From NCBI RefSeq assembly GCF_003344625.1, contig NZ_QPKJ02000001.1, forward strand, positions 1,364,001 through 1,428,000: DNA of 64,000 nucleotides, given 5' to 3'. Below, one piece after another: positions 15,505 through 22,394 of this stretch. The notes under the pieces are model-generated. The model worked only from the letters and a program-made list of their open reading frames with translations, made no database searches and was not told the DNA's origin. Each line of letters begins with the position of its first letter. The stretch's first letter is position 1. The DNA comes from Solirubrobacter deserti (GTDB lineage Bacteria > Actinomycetota > Thermoleophilia > Solirubrobacterales > Solirubrobacteraceae). A program made the translations under genes and the position numbers.

Positions 15505-16508
15505 CCTTGCGCTTCCCCCGTGAAGCCCTTGACCATCGCGTCGGCGTTCGCCGCCTCCATGCCGAGGTAGGTCGCGCCGGGCGTGCCCTCGGCGCCCAGC
15601 GAGTCGCCGTAGAGCACGTAGTCGGCCTTCGCGCCCGTCCGGCGGGCGATCGTCTTGGCCAGCTCCGGGTTGACCGAGCTCTCCGGGAAGATCGCTTTGA
15701 CCTTCTCGCGGCGGACGACCTCGGCCAGCTCGGCCAGCTCACCCGCGGACGGCTGGGCCTGCGCGGACTGCGAAGGCGTCGCCGCGCCGACGACCGTGAT
15801 CCCGTAGCGCTCGGTGAAGTAGCCGAACGCGTCGTGGCTGGTGACGAGCTTGCGCTCGGCGGCCGGAACCTGGTTCATGCACGCCTCGATGCCCTGGTCG
15901 AGCGCCTGGACCTTCTGCAGGTAGGCGTCGGCGTTGGCGCGGTAGGTCGCGGCGTTGGCCGGCGAGGCCTTGATCAGCTGGTCGCGGATCACCGGGATCG
16001 CGGCCGCGACGTTACGCGGGTCGTGCCACCAGTGGGCGTCGAGCTCGTGCTCCTCGCCTTCCTCGGCGTGCGCTTCCTCCTCGCCCGCGTGCTCTTCCTC
16101 CTTCTCGCCGTGACCATGCCCGCCCTCGGCGGCCTCGACCTTGTGCGGCGTGTGGTCGGGCGCGATCGCGACCTCGGCGGGCTGGCCGCCGGCCTGCTGG
16201 ACGAGCTCCTCCATCCAGTGGTCGAGCTCGTTGCCGGACTCGAAGACGAGCTTCGCGCCCGCCACGGCCTTGACGTCGTCCGGACGCGGCTCGTACTCGT
16301 GCGGGTCGCTGTTGGCCTGCAGGATCTGGTGGACCTCGGCGCCGTCGCCGGCGACGTTGCGCACGATGTCGCCGAGCTGGGTCGTGGACGCGACCACGAC
16401 CGGGCGCTCCCCGCGGGCGGGCGCGCCGCCGGCGGACGGCTCGTCCTCACCCCCGCAGGCGGCGAACAACACGGGCAGGGCGAGAAGAAGAGCGGCTGAC
16501 TTACGCAT
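15483..16508 (-). CDS. Zinc ABC transporter substrate-binding lipoprotein (ZnuA-like)
   Basis: A 341-residue cluster A-I metal-binding protein. The signal MRKSAALLLALPVLFAAC gives a lipobox cysteine near residue 20. The ligand set of ZnuA proteins is visible: SDPHEYEPRP, AHWWHDPRN, TSHDAFGYF and a late Asp in VLYGDSLG. Between the first and second His lies an acidic, His-rich loop (GGHGHGEKEEEHAGEEEAHA), which marks zinc rather than manganese transporters and may sense or funnel zinc. ATG 16508 is chosen because the lipoprotein signal starts there; the frame is open slightly further. It overlaps the preceding permease gene by eight bases. Confidence 0.92.
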   Translation of the reverse strand: MRKSAALLLALPVLFAACGGEDEPSAGGAPARGERPVVVASTTQLGDIVRNVAGDGAEVHQILQANSDPHEYEPRPDDVKAVAGAKLVFESGNELDHWMEELVQQAGGQPAEVAIAPDHTPHKVEAAEGGHGHGEKEEEHAGEEEAHAEEGEEHELDAHWWHDPRNVAAAIPVIRDQLIKASPANAATYRANADAYLQKVQALDQGIEACMNQVPAAERKLVTSHDAFGYFTERYGITVVGAATPSQSAQAQPSAGELAELAEVVRREKVKAIFPESSVNPELAKTIARRTGAKADYVLYGDSLGAEGTPGATYLGMEAANADAMVKGFTGEAQGCTIAGL

Positions 16509-17325
16509 CCCGACGACCATACCGGGACTGACTCTCATTTACTAGCGCCGAGAGGAGAAACGTGCCGCCGCCCAGCGCCGCGACCGTCGCGCCGGGCGGC
16601 GCGTTGGTGCGCACCGAGAGCCAGACGCCGGCGAGCCCGAGCGCCGCGGTGAGCGCCACGCTCGCGAGCTGCCAGGCGAGCAGCCGGTTCGTCCACAGCC
16701 GAGCGGTCGCGGCGGGCACGACCAGCAGCGCGGTCGCCAGCAGGGCCCCGACCGCGGCGAGCGTCGCCACCGAGGCGAAGCCGACCAGCGCGAGCAGCAC
16801 CAGGTCGGGCCAGCGCGAGCGCACGCCGAGCGCGCGGGCTCCCGTCGCGTCGAACCCGGTGGCGAGCCAGCGCGGCCCGAGCACGACCGTTGCGATCAGC
16901 GCGAGCACCGACGCCACGGCGCCGAGCAGGAGGTCGGTGTTCGTCAGCGCGAAGAGGCTGCCGAACAGCAGCGAGTCGACCTCCGAGCCGGAATGGAAGA
17001 CGTTGGACGCGAGCACGACGCCGATCACGAGCGCTCCGACGAGCGTCAGCGCGGTGGCGACGTCGTAGCCCGCGCGGCGGCGCGCCGACAGCCCGCCGAC
17101 CCCGGCCGCGACGAGCGCGCCGGTGCCCATCGCGCCGGCCATCGGCGCAAAGCCCAGGCCCGCCGCGAGCACCAGACCCGGGAACGCGGCGGCCGCGACG
17201 GCGTGCGTGTAGAAGGCCAGCCCGCGCAACACGATCCAGGTGCCGAGCAGCCCGGCACCCGCGCTCACGAGCAGCACCTCGAGCATCGCGCGCTGCTCGA
17301 ACGCGTAGAGCGCGATGAGATTCAT
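16501..17325 (-). CDS. Metal ABC transporter permease (ZnuB-like), first gene of the operon
   Basis: A 274-residue ABC-3 permease with eight or so membrane helices (LAFYTHAVAAAAFPGLVLAAG; LGVRSRWPDLVLLALVGFASV). It opens the zinc-type operon whose genes all overlap, so expression is set by one promoter: TACAGT at 17332-17337 on the minus strand, six bases before ATG 17325. An inverted repeat at 17356-17380 covers the -35 region and is a candidate operator. Having a permease gene first and another last is an unusual order for znu operons and suggests a heterodimeric channel. Confidence 0.9.
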   Translation of the reverse strand: MNLIALYAFEQRAMLEVLLVSAGAGLLGTWIVLRGLAFYTHAVAAAAFPGLVLAAGLGFAPMAGAMGTGALVAAGVGGLSARRRAGYDVATALTLVGALVIGVVLASNVFHSGSEVDSLLFGSLFALTNTDLLLGAVASVLALIATVVLGPRWLATGFDATGARALGVRSRWPDLVLLALVGFASVATLAAVGALLATALLVVPAATARLWTNRLLAWQLASVALTAALGLAGVWLSVRTNAPPGATVAALGGGTFLLSALVNESQSRYGRRDA

Positions 17326-17331
17326 TCCTAG

Positions 17332-17380
17332 ACTGTAGCCGTGGCCATGGAAAACCGTCTCCGACGATGCCTAGGAGACG
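17332..17380 (-). promoter_or_regulatory. znu-type operon promoter with inverted-repeat operator
   Basis: On the minus strand TACAGT (17332-17337) lies six bases before ATG 17325. CGTCTCC (17356-17362) and GGAGACG (17374-17380) form perfect 7-base arms around an 11-base spacer and overlap the expected -35. The repeat differs from the GGGACTnAGTCCC boxes elsewhere in the island. Confidence 0.5.
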
Positions 17381-17427
17381 TCCTCGACCGTACAGTCGGC
17401 CAGGTTACAGCACTTTTCGCTTGATCC

Positions 17428-17449
17428 CTACAGGTCGTCGGATTACAGT
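17428..17449 (+). promoter_or_regulatory. BlaI-type operator, site 3, with -10 element
   Basis: CTACAGGTCGTCGGA (17428-17442) matches the blaI promoter site in 13 of 15 bases and abuts a -10-like TACAGT (17444-17449) ahead of the permease operon starting at 17510. The spacing between site and -10 is close to that at blaI. This is the only sign that BlaI reaches beyond its own gene. Confidence 0.45.
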
Positions 17450-17509
17450 GCCGACCTGCCGTGGACGACTGGAGGGCGTCTGGGCACGGACACGCTGAGG
17501 CGATCAAGC

Positions 17510-18856
17510 ATGACGACGATTTCGGTGGCGGCCGGCCGGCGCATCAAGATGCTCGGGCCGGGAATCGCCTTGTTGGGGGCAGTCACGGTGCTGTCCCCGT
17601 ATCTGTGGCATTCGACGTGGCGCGACACGGGCTTCTCGTTCGGCTACGTCCCGTTCCACCTGTGGTGCTGGCTGCCGTTCGTGGTGCTCGCGTTCGCCGC
17701 GGGGCGCCTCGGCCGCGTCGCCGGCGGGCTGTTCGCCGCCGGGCTGATGGCGGGCACCGTCGCGACGGTCGAGCTCACCCAGGCCCTCGACGACGGCTCC
17801 GAGCGGCTCGGGCTCGCCCTGCCGGGGCTGCTCTCGCTCGCGGTGATCGGCGCTTGGGGCCTGAAGGCGCACCCGCGCGGAAACGGCCGGATCAGCCGCC
17901 AGCTGGTGATCGCGGTCGTGGCGCTGCTGGCGCTCGTGATCATCGGCGGGCGGATCGGCGAGCTCGGCGAAGCGGCGCGCGCCCAGACGTTCCTGGTCAT
18001 CGGCACGTCGATCGCGCTCGAGGCGATGCCGTTCGTCCTGCTCGGCGCGGCCGTCTCGGCGGCGATCGAGGTCTTCGTCCCGTCGCGCTGGTTCGAGCGG
18101 ATCGCCCGGCTGCCGCTCCCGCTGCAGGTGCCCGCGGTGGCGCTGTCGGGCGTTGCGATGCCGGTCTGCGAGTGCGGCTCGGTGCCCGTCGCGCGCCGGC
18201 TGATCATGCGCGGCGTCCACCCGGCGGCGGGCATCGCGTTCATGCTCGCCGCTCCCGTGATCAACCCGATCGTGCTGTTCTCGACCGCGGTCGCCTACTC
18301 GGGGCGCGGTGCGACCGAGATGGTGCTCGGCCGGCTCGGCCTCGGGCTCGTCCTCGCGATGGTCGCGGGCGCGCTGATCGCCAGCCGCGGCGGCGGCGCC
18401 GCCCTCGCGGCGCATGCGCGCAAGGGCCGCGGGGCGAGCGAGCACGACCACAGCCAGGGCCGCCTGCGCGGCTTCATCGACCACCTGATGTCCGACCTGC
18501 TGCTGATGGGCAAGTACATCGTGCTCGGCGCCGCGATCGCCGCCGCCCTGCAGACGATCGTCCCCCAGAGCGTGTTCACCGGCGTGCTCACGTCGCCGTT
18601 CGTCGGCGCGCTGCTGATGATCACGCTCGCGTTCTTCCTGTCGCTGTGCTCGGAGGCCGACGCCTTCGTGGCCGTGTCCTTCATCCAATTCCCGCCCGGG
18701 CCGCAACTCGCGTTCCTGGTGGCCGGGCCGGTGTTCGACACCAAGCTGGTGCTGCTCTACGGCAGCGCCTTCGGACGCGCCTTCGTCGTGAAGCTGGCGC
18801 TCGTGATCGTGCCCGTCGTGGTGGCGGGTTCCATGCTCTTCCAGGCGGTGATCTAG
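17510..18856 (+). CDS. DUF318/UPF0718 family permease
   Basis: A 448-residue membrane protein with about ten helices and the DUF318 signature MPVCECGSVPVARRLIMRG (about 220-240) plus LSLCSEADAFVAVSF near the end. Conserved Cys residues in both motifs fall where metal or metalloid sites occur in the related ArsP family. A His-containing loop (RGASEHDHSQGRLRGF) lies mid-protein. The next gene encodes its usual partner (TIGR03943/DUF1980), with stop and start sharing one base. In other actinobacteria this pair appears in Zur regulons and is thought to move zinc or a zinc complex. The start is the first ATG of the frame; a weak GAGG precedes it. Confidence 0.87.
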   Translation: MTTISVAAGRRIKMLGPGIALLGAVTVLSPYLWHSTWRDTGFSFGYVPFHLWCWLPFVVLAFAAGRLGRVAGGLFAAGLMAGTVATVELTQALDDGSERLGLALPGLLSLAVIGAWGLKAHPRGNGRISRQLVIAVVALLALVIIGGRIGELGEAARAQTFLVIGTSIALEAMPFVLLGAAVSAAIEVFVPSRWFERIARLPLPLQVPAVALSGVAMPVCECGSVPVARRLIMRGVHPAAGIAFMLAAPVINPIVLFSTAVAYSGRGATEMVLGRLGLGLVLAMVAGALIASRGGGAALAAHARKGRGASEHDHSQGRLRGFIDHLMSDLLLMGKYIVLGAAIAAALQTIVPQSVFTGVLTSPFVGALLMITLAFFLSLCSEADAFVAVSFIQFPPGPQLAFLVAGPVFDTKLVLLYGSAFGRAFVVKLALVIVPVVVAGSMLFQAVI

Positions 18857-19635
18857 TGAGTGCTGATTCCTGTGGCTGCGGCGGACCGGAGACCGATTCC
18901 GAGACGCACGCGCACCACGGCCACGACCACGGGCACGACCACGCGGCCCCGGCCGGCAAGGGCTGGGACTGGACGCGGACGCTACGCGCGCTCGCGATCG
19001 CGTCCTGGGGCGGCCTGTTCGTCTACCTGTGGGTGAGCGGTCGCGCCACGACCTACATCGGCCCGAAGACCGAGTGGGTCGTCTGGCTGGGCGCGATCAC
19101 CCTGCCGCTGGTCGCGCTCGTCTACCTGTACGGGTCGCGCGGGAACGGGCGCACGCCCACGGTGCGCGAGTTCGGGGCCAACGGCCTGCTCGTCGCGCCG
19201 ATCCTGTTGACGCTGATGGTGCCCGCGCCGTCGCTCGGCGCCCAGGCCGTGTCGGCCAAGCGCACGGACAAGGTCGCCGCGCCGCTGCAGACCGCGATCG
19301 AGGGCGACATCCGCCTGTTCGAGATCGCGTGGGCCAAGGACTCGGCCGAGTACGCCGACTACAACGAGATCGGCGCCGGCACGCCGGTGGACTTCGTCGC
19401 GTTCGTCTCCAAGGAGCAGGACGCCAACGGCGAGCTCGAGGTCGCGCGCTTCATGGTCGGCTGCTGCGCCGCCGACGCCAACAGCTTCACCGTGATGGTG
19501 CAGAACGCGCCGAAGCTGCCCGTTGACACCTGGGTGCAGATCAAGGGCAAGCTGGCCGGCACGCCGGGCCAGGACCTCAAGGTCGTCGCCAGCAAGGTCG
19601 ACGAGGTCGCCCCGCCGGACAACCCTTACAGCTGA
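18856..19635 (+). CDS. TIGR03943 family (DUF1980/YcgQ) putative permease subunit
   Basis: A 259-residue partner of the DUF318 permease. The N-terminus is unusual: a Cys cluster (SCGCGG) then a His-rich stretch (THAHHGHDHGHDHAA) that probably binds zinc. Two membrane helices (about 38-90) are followed by an exported domain with the family signature FMVGCCAADANSFTVMV and a closing VKVVASKVDEV-like strand. The start is GTG 18856, which shares its first base with the stop of the permease gene. The pair is expected to form one transporter in the membrane; zinc is inferred from the His-rich end and the neighbourhood. Confidence 0.87.
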   Translation: MSADSCGCGGPETDSETHAHHGHDHGHDHAAPAGKGWDWTRTLRALAIASWGGLFVYLWVSGRATTYIGPKTEWVVWLGAITLPLVALVYLYGSRGNGRTPTVREFGANGLLVAPILLTLMVPAPSLGAQAVSAKRTDKVAAPLQTAIEGDIRLFEIAWAKDSAEYADYNEIGAGTPVDFVAFVSKEQDANGELEVARFMVGCCAADANSFTVMVQNAPKLPVDTWVQIKGKLAGTPGQDLKVVASKVDEVAPPDNPYS

Positions 19636-19806
19636 TCAGAAGGTCACAGTGGCGCCGGCGAACGCTGCGATCACGGACACGATCGTGATGCGGCGCAGCC
19701 GGCGCGGCGTGAGCCAGCTCCAGGTCCGGGTCTGCAGCCAGACCCGCAGGCCAGTGGCCCCGGCCGCGGCCGAGACCGAGGCGGTGTAGGCACAGTTCGC
19801 GCACAT
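19636..19806 (-). CDS. Small CxxC membrane protein
   Basis: A 56-residue protein read from the minus strand. It begins MCANCAYTASVSAAAGATG, has a central Trp/Arg segment (VWLQTRTWSWLTPRRLRR) and ends in a hydrophobic helix (ITIVSVIAAFAGATVTF). The N-terminal CxxC could bind zinc or copper. Support comes from a TACGCT -10 spaced six bases before the ATG, a sensible amphipathic-plus-helix design, and a stop that directly abuts the stop of the TIGR03943 gene. I have seen similar short MCANC-type proteins in actinobacteria but know no function. Confidence 0.65.
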   Translation of the reverse strand: MCANCAYTASVSAAAGATGLRVWLQTRTWSWLTPRRLRRITIVSVIAAFAGATVTF

Positions 19807-19812
19807 GCCTCC

Positions 19813-19818
19813 AGCGTA
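19813..19818 (-). promoter_or_regulatory. Putative -10 element (TACGCT) for the CxxC membrane protein
   Basis: Minus-strand TACGCT, six bases before ATG 19806. The intervening GGAGGC could also serve as a ribosome site in a slightly longer message. Confidence 0.45.
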
Positions 19819-19890
19819 CTCCTACGGCGCGTCTGAGAATCGGTCCTGCTCGCATCGAGTTGCCGCCGCCGTCCGGGAACGGGAACCCTG

Positions 19891-20262
19891 GTGGGCATGA
19901 CGCACCAGACGCACGAAGAACATTCGCACGCGCACGGCCCGGACTGCGGCCACGTGGCGCTCGAGCACGACGGGCACGTCGACTACCTGCACGACGGGCA
20001 CCTGCACCACCCACACGGCGACCACGTCGACGAGCACGTCATCGCGGTCGACGGCGAGCACCCCGAAGGATGCACACCCGCGCACGCCTGCGCGGCCCAC
20101 GGCGACGAGCACCAGCACGGCGATGGCTGCGGCCACGAGGCCGTCCCGCACGGCGACCACACCGACTTCCTGGTCGGCGACCACCTCCACCACCCGCACG
20201 GCGACCATTGCGACGACCATGGCCCCGCGCGGGTCATGAGCGCCTCATCTCACTGGGACTGA
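19891..20262 (+). CDS. Histidine-rich metal-binding protein
   Basis: A 123-residue soluble protein with 30 histidines (24%), many acids and five cysteines, without a signal peptide. It contains an internal duplication: the segment GHLHHPHGDHVDEH recurs as DHLHHPHGDHCDDH about 65 residues later. Such proteins act as cytoplasmic zinc or nickel buffers or chaperones. The start may be GTG 19891 or ATG 19897. The stop codon falls inside the GGGACT-type palindrome at 20254-20268 that precedes the Fur-like gene. The position between the permease pair and a Fur regulator argues for zinc storage or handover. Confidence 0.8.
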   Translation: MGMTHQTHEEHSHAHGPDCGHVALEHDGHVDYLHDGHLHHPHGDHVDEHVIAVDGEHPEGCTPAHACAAHGDEHQHGDGCGHEAVPHGDHTDFLVGDHLHHPHGDHCDDHGPARVMSASSHWD

Positions 20263-20268
20263 GTCCCA
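20254..20268 (+). promoter_or_regulatory. Fur/Zur-type box 1
   Basis: TGGGACTGAGTCCCA, a 15-base palindrome about a central G, sits 54 bases before ATG 20322 of the Fur-like gene and overlaps the stop of the His-rich gene. A weak -10 (GATACG, 20275-20280) follows. Related boxes at 20747 and 29724 share the GACT(G/C)AGTCC core. Confidence 0.65.
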
Positions 20269-20321
20269 TTCGCTGATACGGTCCTCGGCGTGACCGCTCA
20301 CGCCGAACCTCCCGCGCCCTG

Positions 20322-20762
20322 ATGGACCAGGCGCTCCGCGACCGCTGGCTGGCCCAGGCGGACGCGACCCTGTCGAGCGCCGGCCGGCGCGCCGGCGCGG
20401 CCCGCACCGCGATCGTCGAGTGGCTCGCCCGCGAGGGCCAGTGCCTGGTGACCGCACAGGACGTGCTCGACCGCCTCCCTCAAGGGTCGCCGTCCTCCGT
20501 GTACCGCACGCTGGACGAACTGTTCGCACTCGGCCTGTTGCACCGCTTCCACGGCCAGGACGGCGTCGCGCGGTACGAGATCGCCGACCCGCTGCGCCAC
20601 CACCATCACTTCATCGACGAGGCGAGCGGCGCGGCGCGGCCGTTCACCGACGACGAGCTCGAGCGGGCGATCGAGGCGGCCGCCCGGCGCCTCGGCGTCC
20701 GCCTCACCGGCCACGAGGTCGTCATCCGCGGGCGCCGATCCACAAATGGGACTCAGTCCTGA
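20322..20762 (+). CDS. Fur family regulator lacking the structural zinc cysteines
   Basis: A 146-residue Fur-superfamily regulator. The winged helix is clear (LVTAQDVLDRLPQGSPSSVY, then RTLDELFALGLLHRFHGQDG), and the dimerisation domain opens with the expected HHHHF sequence. Where most Fur/Zur proteins have a CxxC structural zinc site, this one reads IDEASGAARPF and has a single cysteine in the whole chain. It is either a diverged Zur or a sensor with another ligand. A ten-codon leader frame (GTG 20290 to TGA 20322) ends in a TGATG overlap with its ATG. Box 1 lies upstream and box 2 overlaps its stop. Confidence 0.83.
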   Translation: MDQALRDRWLAQADATLSSAGRRAGAARTAIVEWLAREGQCLVTAQDVLDRLPQGSPSSVYRTLDELFALGLLHRFHGQDGVARYEIADPLRHHHHFIDEASGAARPFTDDELERAIEAAARRLGVRLTGHEVVIRGRRSTNGTQS

Positions 20763-20766
20763 TAAG
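20747..20766 (+). promoter_or_regulatory. Fur/Zur-type box 2 with -10 element
   Basis: TGGGACTCAGTCCTG (20747-20761) runs into a -10-like GATAAG (20761-20766), ten bases before GTG 20776 of the first anchored surface gene. A bound regulator would block the promoter. The box also contains the Fur-like gene's stop. Confidence 0.62.
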
Positions 20767-20775
20767 GTGACCGCC

Positions 20776-21767
20776 GTGCGACAGGCACTCACCGCAGCAG
20801 CGCTCGCCGGCGCCCTCCTCTCCTCCACGCCGGCGAGCGCGCAGGTGCTCTCCGACGGGCACGTCGACTACGCGGCCCGGATCGTCGACGGGCAGCTGCG
20901 CTCGCAGATCAAGGACGGCACCCGCGGCACCACCGTGTGGCGCGAGGTTCCGGCCGTCACGTTCGGCGTCGGCGAGGCGGCCAAGACCACCGTCCCCGCC
21001 TCCGCTCCGTTCCTCGGCGCGCCTGGCGAGGCCGTGTGGCTGCTCCCGCAGACCCAGCGCGCCGGCCTGCTGTGGCCGGGCTGGAACACCGAGGAGCTCT
21101 CGAGCGCGACCGTCGACGGCCCGGTCACCTGGCGCCTGGACGCGGTCGATGGCCCGGGCGCCGTCACCGTCTTCCAGAGGGCGTGTTCGGCGACCCCGAG
21201 TTCGTGTTCCGCAGCGCGGACGGCCTGCCCGACAGCTACACGATCCCGCTCGGCACCCACGCCCACGGCAACTGGGCCTTCAGCCGCGAAGGCGCCTACC
21301 GCCTCACGTTCACGCTGAGCGCCCGGCTGCGCGGCGGCGCCGCCGCGCAGGACACGCAGACGCTCGCGGTGCACGTCGGCAACGTGCCGGACCCTACGCC
21401 GTCGGCCACTCCGACGCCGACCCCCGGCGGCTCCGTCACACCCGAGCCCACCGCGACGCCCACGCCCGGTGCGGCCAAGCCACAGGATCACGCGCCGGCG
21501 CTGCGCGTGCTCTCCGCACGCGTCGCGGGGCGCACGCTCACGCTGCGCGCGCGCGTCGATCGCCGCGCGCGCCTCACCGTCTCGGTCCGCCGTGGCGGGC
21601 GTGTCTCGGCGACGGCCAAGGCGCGCACCGTCGCCGCCGGGACGCGCACGCTGAAGCTGCGGCTGGACCGGCCCCTCGCCGCCGGGCGTCACACCGTCCG
21701 CGTCACCGCGACCGCCGACGGTCGCGCGCGCACGCGCTCGCTCGCGCTGCGCGTCCGCGCGCGCTGA
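20776..21767 (+). pseudogene. Choice-of-anchor M surface protein, one-base deletion
   Basis: The gene encodes a signal peptide (MRQALTAAALAGALLSSTPASA) and a choice-of-anchor M / actinobacterial surface-anchored repeat (DGHVDYAARIVDGQL, LLPQTQRAGLLWPGWNTEEL, HAHGNWAFSREGAYRLTF). A Pro/Thr linker and a basic beta domain rich in RVTVR-like strands follow. The frame breaks at about 21177: reading continues correctly only if one G is restored in CTTCCAGAGGGC, after which EGVFGDPEFVFRSADG follows in the next frame. The full length would be about 330 residues. Box 2 lies directly upstream. It is either a real null allele or an assembly indel. Confidence 0.78.
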
Positions 21768-21791
21768 ACCCACCCCCGCTGGAGCCTCACC

Positions 21792-22394
21792 ATGAGAACC
21801 GTCCTCTTCACCGTCGCCGCCCTGCTGGCCGGCGCTTCCCCCGCGCAGGCCGCGGTCACACTCAGCTCCGGGCACGCCGACTACGGTGCCCGGATCGTCG
21901 GCGGCCGGCTGCAGGCGCAGGTCAAGGACAGCACGCGCGGCCGCACCGTCTGGCGCGACCCGTCCGACGTCGTGATCGCGCTCGGCGCCAGCGCGCGTCA
22001 CACGCTGCCCGGCGGCAGCTTCCTCGGCCGCAAGGGCGCGCGCGTGTGGATGATCCCGCAGACGCAGCGCTCCAACGTCATCTGGCTCGGCTGGAACACG
22101 GAGGAGCTGAGCTCGCGCCAGGTCCGGTCGAACCTCACGTGGACGCTCGACCGCGTGGACGGGCCCGGGCGCGTCGCCGTGTTCCAGACCGGCTCGTTCG
22201 GCAAGGCCGACGTGCTGTTCGACAGCCACCGGTCGCGCCCCGGCTCGCGCGCGATCCGGCTCGGCGTGCACGCGCACGGCAACTGGGCGTTCACGCGCGC
22301 GGGGACCTACCGCCTGCGCTTCACGTCCACCGCCACGGCCCGCTCCGGCCGGCGACTGTCGGACACCGCGACGCTGACCGTCCGGGTGAGCTGA
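21792..22394 (+). CDS. Choice-of-anchor M domain surface protein
   Basis: A 200-residue exported protein consisting of a signal peptide (MRTVLFTVAALLAGASPAQA) and one anchored-repeat domain. Landmarks are SSGHADYGARIVGG, MIPQTQRSNVIWLGWNTEEL, GRVAVFQTGSFGKADVLFDS and VHAHGNWAFTRAGTYRL. The paired His in HAHGNW recurs in every copy of this domain in the window and is a candidate metal ligand. Unlike the 23904 paralogue it has no membrane or cell-wall anchor, so it may be free or bound to a partner. The frame is intact, with 24 bases to the previous gene and none to the next (stop directly followed by GTG). Confidence 0.83.
   Translation: MRTVLFTVAALLAGASPAQAAVTLSSGHADYGARIVGGRLQAQVKDSTRGRTVWRDPSDVVIALGASARHTLPGGSFLGRKGARVWMIPQTQRSNVIWLGWNTEELSSRQVRSNLTWTLDRVDGPGRVAVFQTGSFGKADVLFDSHRSRPGSRAIRLGVHAHGNWAFTRAGTYRLRFTSTATARSGRRLSDTATLTVRVS

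Noticed and set aside
17461..17560. A GTG frame just after the BlaI-type site (MDDWRASGHGHAEAIKHDDD)
   Set aside because: It runs into the permease gene in a wrong frame and soon becomes Arg-rich. At most it is a short leader peptide.
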